A stretch of 64,000 nt of DNA from Stercorarius parasiticus (Eukaryota > Chordata > Aves > Charadriiformes > Stercorariidae), in NCBI GenBank assembly GCA_013396915.1, contig VWZL01001367.1:434001-498000 (forward strand), read 5' to 3'. This document shows, piece by piece, positions 1-12,502 of the stretch. A program made the translations under genes and the position numbers. The notes under the pieces are model-generated. The model did not search any database, was not told where the DNA came from, and saw only the letters and a list, made by a program, of their open reading frames with translations. Every line of letters starts with the position of its first letter. Positions within the stretch are counted from its first letter, which is position 1.

Positions 1-3000
1 AGGAAGATGGCCTGGGGGGGAGTTCTTCCCTCTTCAGGATCATCAGCGCCACTGACACCTCCCGTGAGTCCCGAGGAGCCAACCTGGGTTTCAAAATGGC
101 CATGCAAAACTCTCGTACCAACCACAGATTTTCTCATCTGAGAAACATGCAACACAGAAAAGCAGTTTTTCTGCTAGCTGAGAGGTGCACCATATCCCAC
201 TAATGAAATATTTTTTCCTCCCAGTTTCATCCATCTTAATACATCTCCATTACATATTTTACATTCAGCCCTCCTATTCTGTATTTGCAGTTCTGCTCTC
301 TCACCCTTTTTAATGAATTTCTTTCAGTCACACAGAGTCTGCTACCTTGCATGAAGTCAGAAAGGAGCACTTCATTAAGCCAACCCCACATAGCCCTCCA
401 TGTTACACGCACAGGTTTTGCAAGGAGCCTGTCCATAAGCCTTCTGAATTCAAGATAACTTTTTCCGACAGCTCTTTCCTGTAGTAGAAATCAATCACCT
501 GTCGTCTCGTGAGTCTGCCTGGACGTCTGGGATTCTGAAGACGGAGTCCTCGACTTATATTTACAGGGACTGCACTGAGACCAAGGCAGGTAAAGCAGCC
601 ACCAGCGTGCCATGTTTTGGATCCCAGCATGATATGCAATAATGACCTGTCAGGGAAGCAGACTGTGTACCACCACACTGTGAAATATCCTGGGGGACTC
701 ACTCTATGAGTTCAGCATGCCTTCAGGCAAGAATGAAGTCACACATCATTTAAATATTGTTTCATGCTTTCCTTTTAGGGTTTCTCATCCCTTTCTTTGG
801 TCTGTTCTAATCTGTATTTCTAAAAATTTTCAAAATAAAGAAAAAGCCCTGAAAAGACCATTCCAACCTTCCCACCAAAGGGCTGTGTCTTGGAGGTTTC
901 ATATTTTTTCACACACCCCCTCCTTTTATCTCGGTAGGGGTTTGAAAAGGCAGCCAGAAAGAAATGTTTTTGCTAGCTATTATCTGATCATTTTAAACAG
1001 GAACTGATTGCTTTGTTTTCCTATCTTCACAATTTGGCAGTCGTTTTCAAGTAAGAAGTGTACGTTGATGTGGGACTTGCAAGAGCAGCTTGCAAATAGT
1101 CCTGGAGAAGAAAGTAAATTTAATTTCATATCCTTAGTGTAATAGGATGGTGCGCAACACAAGGACAGTGGAACCTCCACAGGAGGTAACAATAAACCCC
1201 AAGTCCTTTACTTGCCAATGCCTTTGTTTGCTGATTTTTAAGCAAACACAGTAGCTCTGCCATTTTAGTGATCTTGCTTCTTTTTTTTTTTTCCTGCAGT
1301 ACTGATGTTTGTTCCCAGCTCCAATGTAGATTGCCAAAGTGTTGTCTCGCAGGGTCACTAATGATCCCTGTCACGCTGTTCCCCCGCCAGCTACTGCCCG
1401 GGTACAGAGCGCAGCACAGCCTGCGAGAGGCTGAGGCAGCCCACCCGGCTGCTACATGAAGCCTGGGACTTTTATCCAGCTCTAGGGCCTTATGAAACCT
1501 TATGGTTGCAAAGATAACATGATTTGTCAAGGTCACACAATAAGGGTCAAACCGGATTTCCTTACTTATGATGAAATGTAGTAAATACAGGTAGGAGCCT
1601 GCTCCTATTTGGGAATTCTTTGTGGTTACAATAGGAAGTGATTTCCATTTTCTAAACATCATTGTAATTTCTATCATTGTAAAGCATTGTCCACAATAAA
1701 CTTTTTTCGTCGTGTGCCCAGCCTGTGTTAAAAGGAGGGCTTAAGTATACTCAAAGAAGCATCATAAATAGCCTATAAAATCTCTCTGCATATGGAAGTG
1801 GTATAAATGACTCACAGAGACATGAGTCAGATGGAAAAAATACAGTTCAGATACCTGTGAAGGCCTGCATGCAGGGCCTAAAATGTTTTTAATTTCCATG
1901 GAATGTAAAATAGAAATGTAGGCATGCACTTCACTTTCTCAGCAAGATCTCACTGATAACAGCAATTCATGAGCTTCATCACTTGGAGCTATACACCGTT
2001 CCACTCACTTGAGAACTAAAAACCAGTGTCATAGACAAAAGCCATTTCTACCAGAAATCTTGCCACTCTCTTTTTTTTTTTTCCTTCCATCATTAGAGTG
2101 AGTGCATCATTAAAAAACTGAATAGCCAGCCTTTCTACAGAGAGCTGCAAAATAGCGGTTACACAGGGAATCAATACTTAAGGGTAAAAAGTCAAACAAC
2201 TTTGATGCAAAAATTCTGTGTCTCTGTTTCTTGAAATGGGCTCATGGGCCAGGAATATATGGCTTGTCAAAATAAATATATACATATGATTGAACAGAAC
2301 GGCATACAATCTACATATCTTGTTGAAATGTTCAGTGAGTCACTCCTGCCCTGCACATACATTATTCTATCCTCTCATCCTAAATACAAAGACAAACAGC
2401 TGCAGAGACCTTTTTGCCACACATCACATATATCAAGCACAGCAGATGTAGCAGCCTCCTTTTGGTAGCATACATTCTTTCCTGTATCTCAATTGTCTCT
2501 TAGGTATATAAATGAAGATGGGATTACATCTTTGCTGGAGCAGCAGGTGAATGAATCACAAAAAAGCCCTAGTCAGTCTGTGGATAAAACACGATCATTT
2601 ACCAGGCTTTGTGTCTAAATAAAGAACTGCAGAGAAATGGCCTGATTCGAGAAAGCGGTGGAAATAAAGGAGCTGGTGGAGGGATGCTCATTTTTAAAAA
2701 AATAGGGTCTTAATCCATTGATTGACTGTCTAATTTAACTTTTGATAAGTGCTCATCACTATTCTTGTCTATTCACATAAGCAAGCAAAAGCAGGATTGT
2801 GAAAGGGCTGAAGATGACGGTTCTGTTCCATAATGTATTCAGCCAAGGTGCCCTTATTCATGTATTATACACATGGGCATTTTTAATATGCAGGTTGCAG
2901 CTATTTAAAACCTTGCTAATGCTTCATGAAAAAAATGGAATCAGTCTTCTGAGATTTCACCTATACAGCATGTCTTTTTTCCCCTATTTTATAACTAGTG

Positions 3001-3805
3001 GCATTTACACTAACGCTGAGTCTTAGTCACTAAAGAGTTTGTCTGATTTTGCTCTGAGACGTTTGAATGAAGTTACAGCCCTCACTGACATCTCTCCGTG
3101 TCTGCTGTGATGATACAAACTGTTTTCTGTTTTTGGAGAGAGAGCTCTAGGTTTCTGAAAGCGTGAATCATGTCCCGCTCTCTCTCAGGTCGAGCAGTGT
3201 GGTTGGCAGGAACTGTGCATTTGGTCCACTCTAAAATTAACAAAATTTAATTCCTTCAGATTTGTATTAGTGTTGTATTCACATTGAGTGTGTCTAAAAT
3301 GAGCATCGAAATCGATGGCTGACCTGCCCTTCCCAGTACTCTTTAATCAGAAAGGAGGTCGTTCTCTTGCTTGTTGTAACCCACGTTGCATCCCATTTCT
3401 GAAAACAAGAATACTCATACCTGGTCTGTTTCATACTGTTACAGTAATAAACACATACTGATACTCTGTTTAATTTATCTGAACCATTTTCCAGGCACCA
3501 GATATTTGCTTACTGATTCTGTTCGGCAAGGTGATTAAAGCATTTGCAAGTAAATATCAGCAAATTTCTAAACTACTCAAGATTATTAACATTGTATCAC
3601 TTTTCAGGGAATTACTCAGATACAGGAGTAAAGACAATGGCTAATATTAAAGACATCGCAGCTGAAGAATAACAGGATAATACGTACTGAAATTGTTCTC
3701 GTCCAGTTGCACAGACAAACTGGCTCAGTTCTTACATGAAAGAGCTCTGGCTCATCAGCATATGAATTGTGCTAATATCACAGCTCCTCTGTCCCTTTGA
3801 CTACC

Positions 3806-3866
3806 TGTGGGTACTATAATACCCACAAGAAATAAGATACCATGACCTATTTTCAATTATAGGTCA
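3806..3866. repeat. Two adjacent perfect 8-bp inverted repeats
   Basis: The first hairpin has arms TGTGGGTA (3806-3813) and TACCCACA (3820-3827) around a 6-nt loop. The second has arms TGACCTAT (3843-3850) and ATAGGTCA (3859-3866) around an 8-nt loop. Both stems are perfect and they lie 15 bp apart. The second contains everted AGGTCA-type half-sites like those bound by nuclear receptors, although the spacing is not a standard one. Function is unknown. Confidence 0.7.
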
Positions 3867-6800
3867 GATATTCGCTGTTTGTTTGAAGAGCAGCAATCTC
3901 CTGGGTTCAAAGTCTTACTCATCTCTGCTTGCCCTCTGCTAAAGTGTCCTAAAAATAAATGCATTTAAAGTTTGTCATGGCCCTTGCACAGGCTTTTCCT
4001 TTCAGGACGGTAATTTGAATCCAGCACAGGTCAGCAGAAAGGAGCTGGAATTATCCTCCTAAACAGGCAGTTGTTTGTAGCTGCTGGAAGAAGGAGGTCA
4101 CAGGTCTCGCTCTGCTTCCCAGGCTACAGCTGCTCCTGTCAGGAGTGACCACTACCAATTAACAGACTTACCGGGCATCTCGGCAGAAGGTTAGAAAGTG
4201 AATTAAAGGATGACTGAGTATTTATCATCTTAGGAAGGGTCATTCCCTTCCCTTAGACAAGAGTTGTTAGTGCTCCTGTTTACATAGTTGCCAAATAAAT
4301 ACACAGTGCATGTATAAAGTGCTTAAAGAAACCTGCTGTTAGACGAAAGTGGTAGATAACTTTTACTATCTTAACACACAGAAGCTATTATATGTGCAAA
4401 TTTTCCATTACCATTATTATTATTATTGAAATATTAAATATGAAAAATCTAAGAAATTCCACTGCCTGGCCTGCAAGACTTATTGAAGGACTACAATAAA
4501 ATACTTTTCATAAACGTGTGCACATACAAGTCTATGTAGTCCATCATTATTGTAGTTCCATTGCTGTATTTTATTGGCTTTATTCTACAGCAGTGAAGCC
4601 TATGGGAATTTTTTTTCTCTTAGCAGCAGTTAGGAATCTCAGCTGTAGATGTTGATATTTTTCCCCCAGAATAAAGCCATCTGAGGAAGCTACCTTTTTT
4701 TTATCTTATAAAGAGTTAGGGGAGTATAACACCACCTGGAGCTCTGCTGTAATGTGATATTGCAAACATCATGGTTACCGTACACATGACAAAGCTGATA
4801 TTTGGCTCATGGTTTTCCCATTTGAATCAACTACAGATAGAGCTCACATGCTGACAAACAGGCAATACCGCACTGTAATATGCTCCAGCACCTCAGCTCA
4901 GCCAGCTGTCCTTGGACCTATAAAAATTTGTTAATCAAATAGTATTAGATGTTTCTAGTGATGCAATTGAACATAAAAGCTAAATTCTACTTTTATTCAG
5001 TGTAAACATGATAAGTAATGAACCGTGTTTTCAGTTTTGATACTTCTTAGTGCAGGTTGAAGTTCCATTTTTCTTCTAGAGAAATGGTATAGGATTATAA
5101 ACAAAACATATGGTCAGCCTCTTTGTTTCTGTCACAAAAATTACTTCCGTTAATTATCAGTGTTCTTGGCAGGCTCAGCAAAACGTCCAGAAGATATTTT
5201 CAAGAGCCATCAGATTTTCACACTAAATGCATTTTAGACTATAAACAGCGCACATGGCTTGCCCAAAAAATGGGCCTTTTTTTTCCCTACCAAATGCTCA
5301 TATTGTCATTGAATTAAATGGCAAGGAGTGCAGCTGAGTTAGAATCATAAATATCAGAAACGTCGTAATTACAATGTGTAATGGAAAGCCAAGCTGGGGG
5401 GTCCCATTCCTGATTTCATCACTTGACTCTCACATGGATTTGAGGAAGTAGCTGATCTGCGCTTTATCTTAGTCCCACCACGTATAACCTGGCGATAATA
5501 GTAATACACAAAATACTTTGAAATCTTCCTGATAAAAATGTTAAGCAATGTAACTACCTTTAAAAACATTCTGATTTTCTTCTTCTCACTTGCTCCCTGC
5601 GTTTTGGTGCGTTCTTAGAAGAGCAGCAAATCAGCAGCCGCAGTTCAGTTTTCCAGGACATGGGACCTACACACGCTGCACATTTCAGGGGACAGAACGA
5701 ACACTATTTTTTTGTGCAGAACCTGCTTTTGGGTCACTATAATCAGGCACTGTCACACCTGCTCAAAGGAAAGGCTTACCAGTGCCAGGTGAAGCTGGGC
5801 CTTGTGCATTAGTAAGCTGGGCTGAGGTCTGGTGTAAAGGGCACAGAATTACCTGCCCCTGTCCAGATGACTGGCAGGAAGCTTGGCCTCTGCCCTGAGA
5901 AGCAACCTGGAGAGAAGCAACTAAAGCACAGCGCGTTCTACAACCATGATTATCGCTGTAGCTGTGACACACCAAGCTCAGAAGTATTAGTTTGGAGCAG
6001 AAATAGTAAACAGAGTCTGTCTTGTAAAGCACAGAGAGTCCTTGTCACGATGGCAGCAGTGAACCTCTATTTGCAGGCCATTACCACCAGGCTGAAACAG
6101 AAGTTCCAGTTCAGCAAAATAAAGTGCACTAAATTTTCTCACATCATGAAAATTTTGTTCAATCTTCTGAGTGACTTCCTTATTAAGAAATCAATTCCTA
6201 CCACCCATTCATCTGGCATGGCAACCTCTTACGCTAACTGCAACATTTTCAGACAAGTAACTTTGTCATTGGCCCCCAATGGCCAAATAACTTTGTCTAA
6301 CTCTTTCCCTCACCACATCCTGTGAAAGAGCTCCTGAAGGAATAGCTACACAACCCTCTTACAGCTCCAGAGGTTCCCCTTCAATCTCTCTTTTATCATA
6401 ATACCCCAAAAGTAAGAGATAATGTCACAGTGCTGATATTCCTGCTTAGCTTGTAAAGTCATATAGTCTTTAGTTGCACCCTTCTTGTCCTCTGCCTTGA
6501 TATCCGTGTGTTGCTTTTTGTCTTCTACCCAGAATGTAAGTTTTCTAAGGCATTAACTAAATGGAAACGCCAGACAATGCCCACGTCTCTTGGGTGCTAT
6601 AATCTTTGAATAATAATTATACTAATAGTATCTGTTCAAGAGAAAAAGTGGGACTGGCAGTCAGAGACCGATGTAGTCAGAAGAACAGATATTATAGCGA
6701 TGCTTTAAAATGACACTGATTTTCCGCCAGGGCAATGTTAGTAAAGCCAGAGGGAAACTTAATGCAACTCTAGTGAGTAAGACTGAAGGAAAGCAGAGAA

Positions 6801-7750
6801 TAAGACCTGAAACTGGAAATCAGGAAACATTTTCTCAGCTTGGCCATTAGAAGCGGAGTACTGAAAAGCAACAAAGGCAGGCATCGTGGCTAATCCTCAG
6901 GAGTTCATGTAATACATAACTATTTTACTTTAGTTGAATTGCAAAGAGAAATCCAAATGCTAAAGGGAAAAAAATTCACATCACATTAAAAATGCTATGT
7001 ATTTTTTTTTATTTCTTTTGTGACATATAGCTACTGGGATACAGAGTTTTAAATCCTGATGATATTAGTGATATTTTCATGGGATGCATTATTCATTAGT
7101 GTACCCTATCTTCAGTACCAGCTATTTCCACTGATGGTGCTCTACAAGGAGAGAAGAGCTGATCTGCAAGGTTCATACTGAAGGACTGTGATTTAAGTTT
7201 GCATTTACTATCCTTTTCATTTGGATTTCTGAGATGGTACCACTATGAAATTCAGATATAGATAACAGATGTATAACCTATTTTTGAAAGATGCAGGAGA
7301 GAGATAGAAAATGAAACCTCTTCATTCTGGTGAGTGATTTAATTTTTGAACCTTTTTTTTTTTTTTGTGCAAGAAGTCCTAGAAGTTTAACTGGGAAAAT
7401 TGGGATAACAATTGACAGAGAGGAAGGGAGAGACCCAGTTCAGAGGCACAGTCACGATGACAGTGTCACAACCTGAAGCGAGCCTTTTAAACCCAGTAAC
7501 TGGCTTTAGCTCTGAGCATATTGCTGGGACATGAAATGGATGTTTCCAACTTCTATTGTAGCATATTTCACCATTTAACTTCAACTAACTTCAAGAGAAG
7601 AAGAACTGATTTTGTCGTTAACTGGAATGCTTAAACAAAAGTTTTTGTTTACACTGGAAGCAAGTCTTTCATGAAAAGCTTTGTCCATCTTAAAAAAAAA
7701 CCCTCACAAAGCAAGGGAGACGTGATGGTGGCCATTAGAGAGCGGGAGGA

Positions 7751-7767
7751 TGAAGTGAAGTGAAGTG
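7751..7767. repeat. Short AAGTG pentanucleotide microsatellite
   Basis: About three tandem copies of a GAAGT/AAGTG unit, with a further GAAGTG copy at about 7775-7780 after a short interruption. An ordinary short microsatellite. Confidence 0.7.
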
Positions 7768-8101
7768 CTCCTTGTGAAGTGCTGCTTTGCCCGTCTCAGG
7801 AGAGCAGCTGCCAAACACACTCGAGAAAGAAAACTGAAATCAGACATCTGTATGTGCATTGCGTCCACCATGTTTGCTCTGAGGAGAGAGAACCATATGA
7901 AGCAAGACAGCGAAGGTGAAATCCAGCAAGACATCCTACTTTATTGCCATAGCAACCCCACCCTGATGAAAAGTAGAAAAACAATAAAACATCTTTAGGA
8001 AAGAAAATCAGTGCTATCCACTAAGGGAATTGAGGAAGAAGCACTTTAAGGAAGAGCTTGACATTTCCACCATTTGGTGACTCTTTGAAACAAAGGTATG
8101 G

Positions 8102-8123
8102 CTGCAGCTTTTGCAAGCTGCAG
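8102..8123. repeat. Perfect 9-bp hairpin
   Basis: Arms CTGCAGCTT (8102-8110) and AAGCTGCAG (8115-8123) flank a 4-nt loop with no mismatch. No transcript or transposon context is visible, so it is recorded only as a structure-forming sequence. Confidence 0.75.
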
Positions 8124-8337
8124 ATTTAGAACGTATTGTACTTGATAAATTATTTAGTTTGTTTAGCAGCTGAATTCTGAATTACAAGTGAAAGCTGTAG
8201 TTACAGATTAGAATCTTTAATGCCGCTGCAGCCAGACAGAATATTATTGTTGTGATTTTCCTTGATGTCTTCTGACATCTGTCATCCTTCAGCACTAGAA
8301 TCACCTTTCCTGCATTAGACTTTCCGGGAAAGGGTGA

Positions 8338-8374
8338 ATGTGAGTGTGAATATGTGTGTGTGTTTGTGTATGTC
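8338..8374. repeat. Imperfect TG-rich tract
   Basis: An interrupted TG repeat with a core of about five uninterrupted TG units. Ordinary simple sequence. Confidence 0.7.
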
Positions 8375-10173
8375 TTATGCAAGCACAGGTCGGCGCCTGT
8401 ATGTTTGAGTTTATAAAGAGTTTTATGCATATATGCCCACTGTAGCTAAATTTGTTGTTGATTTTCATGTGAATTGAAGTAGATTACATACAGGGCCCAT
8501 ATAGACCCTGCTGGAGTCAGGGAGCCCAGCAATAAAACATCTGCTGGTAAAGAAAGCAGCGACAACATCTCTTATGCTACCCTAATGATGAGGAACCAAT
8601 ATGCAACAAAAGAGTGCTCAATGCATGCTGCCAAAGGGGCAGAGCTAGGGCAGGCGGAAAAGGCTCACGCGAGGCAGTTTGTCTGCACAGCTCCTGCGGG
8701 AATTAAAACTGCTCTCACACTCTCACTCCCTCTCTCCAGAAGGCTCCCAAAATGGAGCAGCAGCCGCAATGATACAGCCTGCTGTTCCCTGCACTGAAGC
8801 CTTCTTGTACAGCAGGGGACTTAACTGGCACAGGAAGGTGCAACATGTACCTCCCCCAGCCTTAGGGAATCTGATATAGTACAGTTGTGTTTGCCAAACA
8901 TAATCCTTTAATTTTCATCTGTTATTTGCAAACGTTGTTGTTTTGTAACTAATTTGCATGGGCAATGGATATTCTAATTCTGTACAGTAATGAGAAAAGC
9001 AATAAGACTATCTTACCAAAGGGCACTTTTCAAACTAAATGTATTGCTTTCTGTTTTAAATAGCATATATCTGATGTGGCTGTTATTGTTAGTATTAACT
9101 GTAGCTAAGCCATTACAGTGGCATCTAGAGATCCTATTTCAAGTTATAACTCCTGTGTACAAGGTAGTAGATGTATCAAAGAATAGAAGTAGAACAATTT
9201 ATCCTACAATAGGATATGAAGGTGAGAACTGATTGCAACTCACTTGATTCCCAAGCCAGAGCTTTATGCAATCACCTTCCCCTGTCTCCATATATGTTAC
9301 TTGATAGGGAGACTAACATTCTTCCTTACCTCTATCTGCTCATCCCTGTTCACATCATGTGGACACCACGTGCCCTCCTAGCGCTGAGCTGCAGGCTCCT
9401 CCTGGATCTTCAGCACCCACCCAAGCAGCGATGCCCAATAAGAGGGGGGGAAGTCCTCTCCAGGAGCAGACCCCTTGGCTGTCCCACCATGTGAAACCCT
9501 GAGCTCTGCAATGACTCTACACAACAGTAATGGCAGATGTTCAGAAGGAGGTCTAAAATACAGTCCTATAGCCCATGGAAACATTTTGGCAGGCTTGAGG
9601 ACACATTTTTGAAAGAGGCACTGACGTTTAATCCCTTTGTAACTGGAAGCATGAAAAGCTCAGTACTGTAGTAAATTCATACCTTTTTTTACTCCAAAGG
9701 GAAGCTATGGCCTTTAGTCTCAACTACATTTATCAGGAAGCACGGCAGAGTTTAACACAATACTGCATTAGTGCGTAATGTAAAATGGAGTTATGGTCAC
9801 AAGAACTTATAGCAAATTTTGTGTGCCTATGAGCAAAAACTCAGCAGCTGGTGTGTGCCACCCCTATGCTGTGAAAAGCGTATACAGACTTTCCTTTGAA
9901 ATAGCAGCAATTCAGAAATACGTTTGCTTAAAAAAACCTGCAGGGGTGACATGCTGTTTGGTACCAAAGAAAAGAATGTTTGGGCTTTTTTGGGAATACT
10001 TTATTCATGTGGGAAAGAAATCTGTGCCTTGTGGCCAAGGTCACAGAGACCGTGGATAATTCACCAAAAGACTACACAAACTGAAGTTGCTTTAGAACAG
10101 AATTAACAACGGCTAAAACTTTCCTCATTGAGGATACGGCACGAATAGTTTTCTCCTTGCAGTGTGTGCATCA

Positions 10174-10463
10174 CTCCTACTAATATTAATGAGAGATATG
10201 GCTTCCTGTATTTCCCATCAATATTAATGAGAGATGCACGTGCCACTAATGTTAATGGGAAATACACATGCGTGTAAGTCCCATTAATGATCATTAGATA
10301 TCCACAGGAGAACCCTCATTAATGCTAATGAGCATTGCACGTATATGTAATTCCCATCAGTATTAACCAGAGATCTATGCGTGTGTATTGCCCATTAGTG
10401 TTAATGAGAGATATACATGCGTGTGGCTGAAACTGTCGTTAATGTTAACGCGATATATGCAGG
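10174..10463. repeat. Degenerate minisatellite, about 8 units of 30-42 bp
   Basis: Eight diverged tandem units begin near 10174, 10213, 10243, 10280, 10314, 10353, 10391 and 10433. Most open with CCCAT or CCACT and are followed by the near-palindromic core ATTAATRTTAAT, then GAGAGATAT-like and CATGCGTGT-like segments. Unit lengths by my reading are 39, 30, 37, 34, 39, 38, 42 and about 31 bp. The copies differ by substitutions and small indels, so the array is old or evolving by slippage. No gene overlaps it convincingly. I do not know a named family with this unit. Confidence 0.8.
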
Positions 10464-12208
10464 AACTGACAAAAGAACATACTTTATCTTGATAACAGAA
10501 ACTTGCCCTTTGTGTTTAGGTTCTAGTTCATCTTTAGGTAACGCGTTGCTTTCTATTAATAATCTAGTTTGGGTATTACTTTATCAGTGTACTAAGTACC
10601 ATGCAAAATAAAGACAAAATGCAGAGATCCATTTTCCAGGTAACATGAAGTCTCTATCTATGCCACAGACCACAGTATAGCAACTTATGCATTTATGCTG
10701 GGGTCAGTATGTGGAATTGGTGAATTTATGCTTTGATTCTATGAGTTTTGATCAAAATTATCTATCTTACCGGCAATAAATCTCACCCAAGGCTGTACTC
10801 TGATAGGCACTTGGGTAACTGTGATCTGACTTGAACTTAGGTCCTGCCAGCTATGCTTTCATCGGACCCGTGTTATTTTACAAATTTTCTTTTATATTTA
10901 GTTGCTCCTAATTGATTAGAGGCTGTGTGTGGAGAGCGGGCTTGAATTGCATCCTGAAGTGAAACAAGTCAGTGGAATTTACAAACTGAAAATGTGACAT
11001 ATTGGCATCAGTCTTTGCCATTTCTGGGGGATCATCTGTGCAGATACTGAATTTTGCTTCATGTCTTTCATGTCAGCAAAAGCCCATAGGTAGTCAGACA
11101 GGAAGCAGGAAAGACCTCCAAGTGTTAAAATTAAGATCAATGTCAAAAGAGTAAGTCCCTGCAATATTCTTTTTAAAAAATGTGAACAGGGCACATCACA
11201 CCATAGCCCTAGAAAATCTCAGAGCTTCTTACCTAAAACAACAGTCTTATTCAAATACCGTATACAGTCACTTTTGCGTTGCAAAGCAAGTGTAATGAAA
11301 CAGCATGGAAGAGTATCACACCTACTTTGCACCATATACATGGCTTCTTAACGAAACACCTAGGGAAGATACGGGTTTGTGGGAGCTACACCAGTATAAG
11401 TATCTTGTGTCCTTTTAATTCCCATGCCTGTTCCAGGACTGGTCTTATTTGTTAAGACTGGGAGATAAGTAACTGATCAAAAAGGGAACCTGACAGCTCA
11501 ACAAGACACGTGTTTGTAAGGAAGGCAAATATTGTGCCTTGCTACACTCTTTTATGGTTAGAAAAACTGAAATGTAACAGTACTGTTTTTATCAGAGAGG
11601 AGGATCCACCTGCAAAGTATGCTCATGACATTGGTATATCTAGTCTAAGAAATTCTTGCTCTTCAACTTATCCCTCCTCAGCCGTTTTTTCCCTGGCTCA
11701 CACCAGGGCTCTCAGTCATGACAGCACCATTTGTGGAACCGTGCTATTAATTAGATAATTGAAATTATCTGTTTTAGAGAAAGTGCACAGTACTAGTGTG
11801 CTCTGTTGTTTTTTGTTTTTCTTGTGATCAGATCATTTGAATGATCCAATTTATCAAGGACAGTTGTATCAACGTGGCTGAAGGGGGCTAAAGACTACTG
11901 CGCAAGGACAGGAACAAGCATTTTGGGAAAGGTGGTTACCACAGGAGATAATGTCTCACCAAATCGTATTCTCAAGTCCACCCGTGAAGGTCCTCATGAC
12001 TTCTGGAGGCAGCAGAAGCACAGCATTCTCTGGATTTCTAAGGACTAAGGCCATGCACTGCAGGACAATTGAAAAAAAAGAAGAAAAATTATGGCTTATT
12101 TTTCCTGTTGATTACTTTTTCTAGATGCCCCATCACATTCTTCAAGCTATATCGGCTCTTAATTGCTTTATTCCTACCAACCAGAAAGCAAGGGGGTTCC
12201 AAGTCAGA

Positions 12209-12230
12209 GGAAATGAAATGAAATGAAAAC
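12209..12230. repeat. Short GAAAT pentanucleotide microsatellite
   Basis: Three to four tandem copies of the GAAAT unit, grading into A-rich sequence. Ordinary simple repeat. Confidence 0.75.
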
Positions 12231-12488
12231 AAAACAATCCCAAACCTAAACAAAATAACCACAAAGTGTGCTCCTGGAACTGCATGCACTTGAATCTAGG
12301 AATAAGGAATTTAATTTGGCACTGGGCTTCACATTAACAGCAGATTAAGAACTAACAAAAGTCTATCACAAAAACATGACTTAGGGCTCAATTTTCCTTT
12401 CTGAGCATGTAACCTTTGTTTACATATTTGCAGCTCTGGGGCTCAGCAGTGTAATCAAGTGCTCTGGATTTTAATTAAGGAAGTAAAA

Positions 12489-12502
12489 TTTGCATATGCA
12501 AA
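12489..12502. promoter_or_regulatory. Perfect 14-bp octamer palindrome (possible POU site)
   Basis: TTTGCATATGCAAA is a perfect palindrome made of two inverted ATTTGCAT-type half-octamers, the class of sequence that POU-domain proteins can bind as dimers. It lies within AT-rich sequence that also contains TAATTAA- and TTAATG-type homeodomain cores nearby (about 12470-12530). Occupancy and function are inference only. Confidence 0.35.

Larger units (their letters stand above)
1..10173. other. Gene-free AT-rich DNA, no recognisable gene
   Basis: I see no recognisable protein, RNA gene or well-preserved transposon in this stretch. The longest open frames are 183 codons on the minus strand (1126-1677) and 152 codons on the plus strand (5867-6325). 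Neither shows a domain, a signal peptide or coding-like third-position bias, and both look like chance. The stretch holds poly-T runs near 1278-1292 and 2071-2082, paired small hairpins at 3806-3866, a hairpin at 8102-8123, an AAGTG-type microsatellite at 7751-7767 and a TG-rich tract at 8338-8374. A slightly GC-richer patch around 9350-9500 has no identifiable content. It could hide conserved regulatory elements, which cannot be judged from one sequence. Confidence 0.6.

Noticed and set aside
1505..1560. Resemblance to the antisense of a MIR-type SINE (CAAGGTCACACAATAAG)
   Set aside because: Only a short word matches a SINE I remember, and the rest does not align by eye. A profile search against MIR would decide.
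1126..1677. 183-codon minus-strand open frame
   Set aside because: No recognisable domain, ordinary AT-rich codon use, and the first part covers sequence that itself looks like an old repeat. Length is within reach of chance.
5867..6325. 152-codon plus-strand open frame
   Set aside because: No domain, no coding bias, opposite-strand frames overlap, and the start context is unremarkable. Treated as chance.
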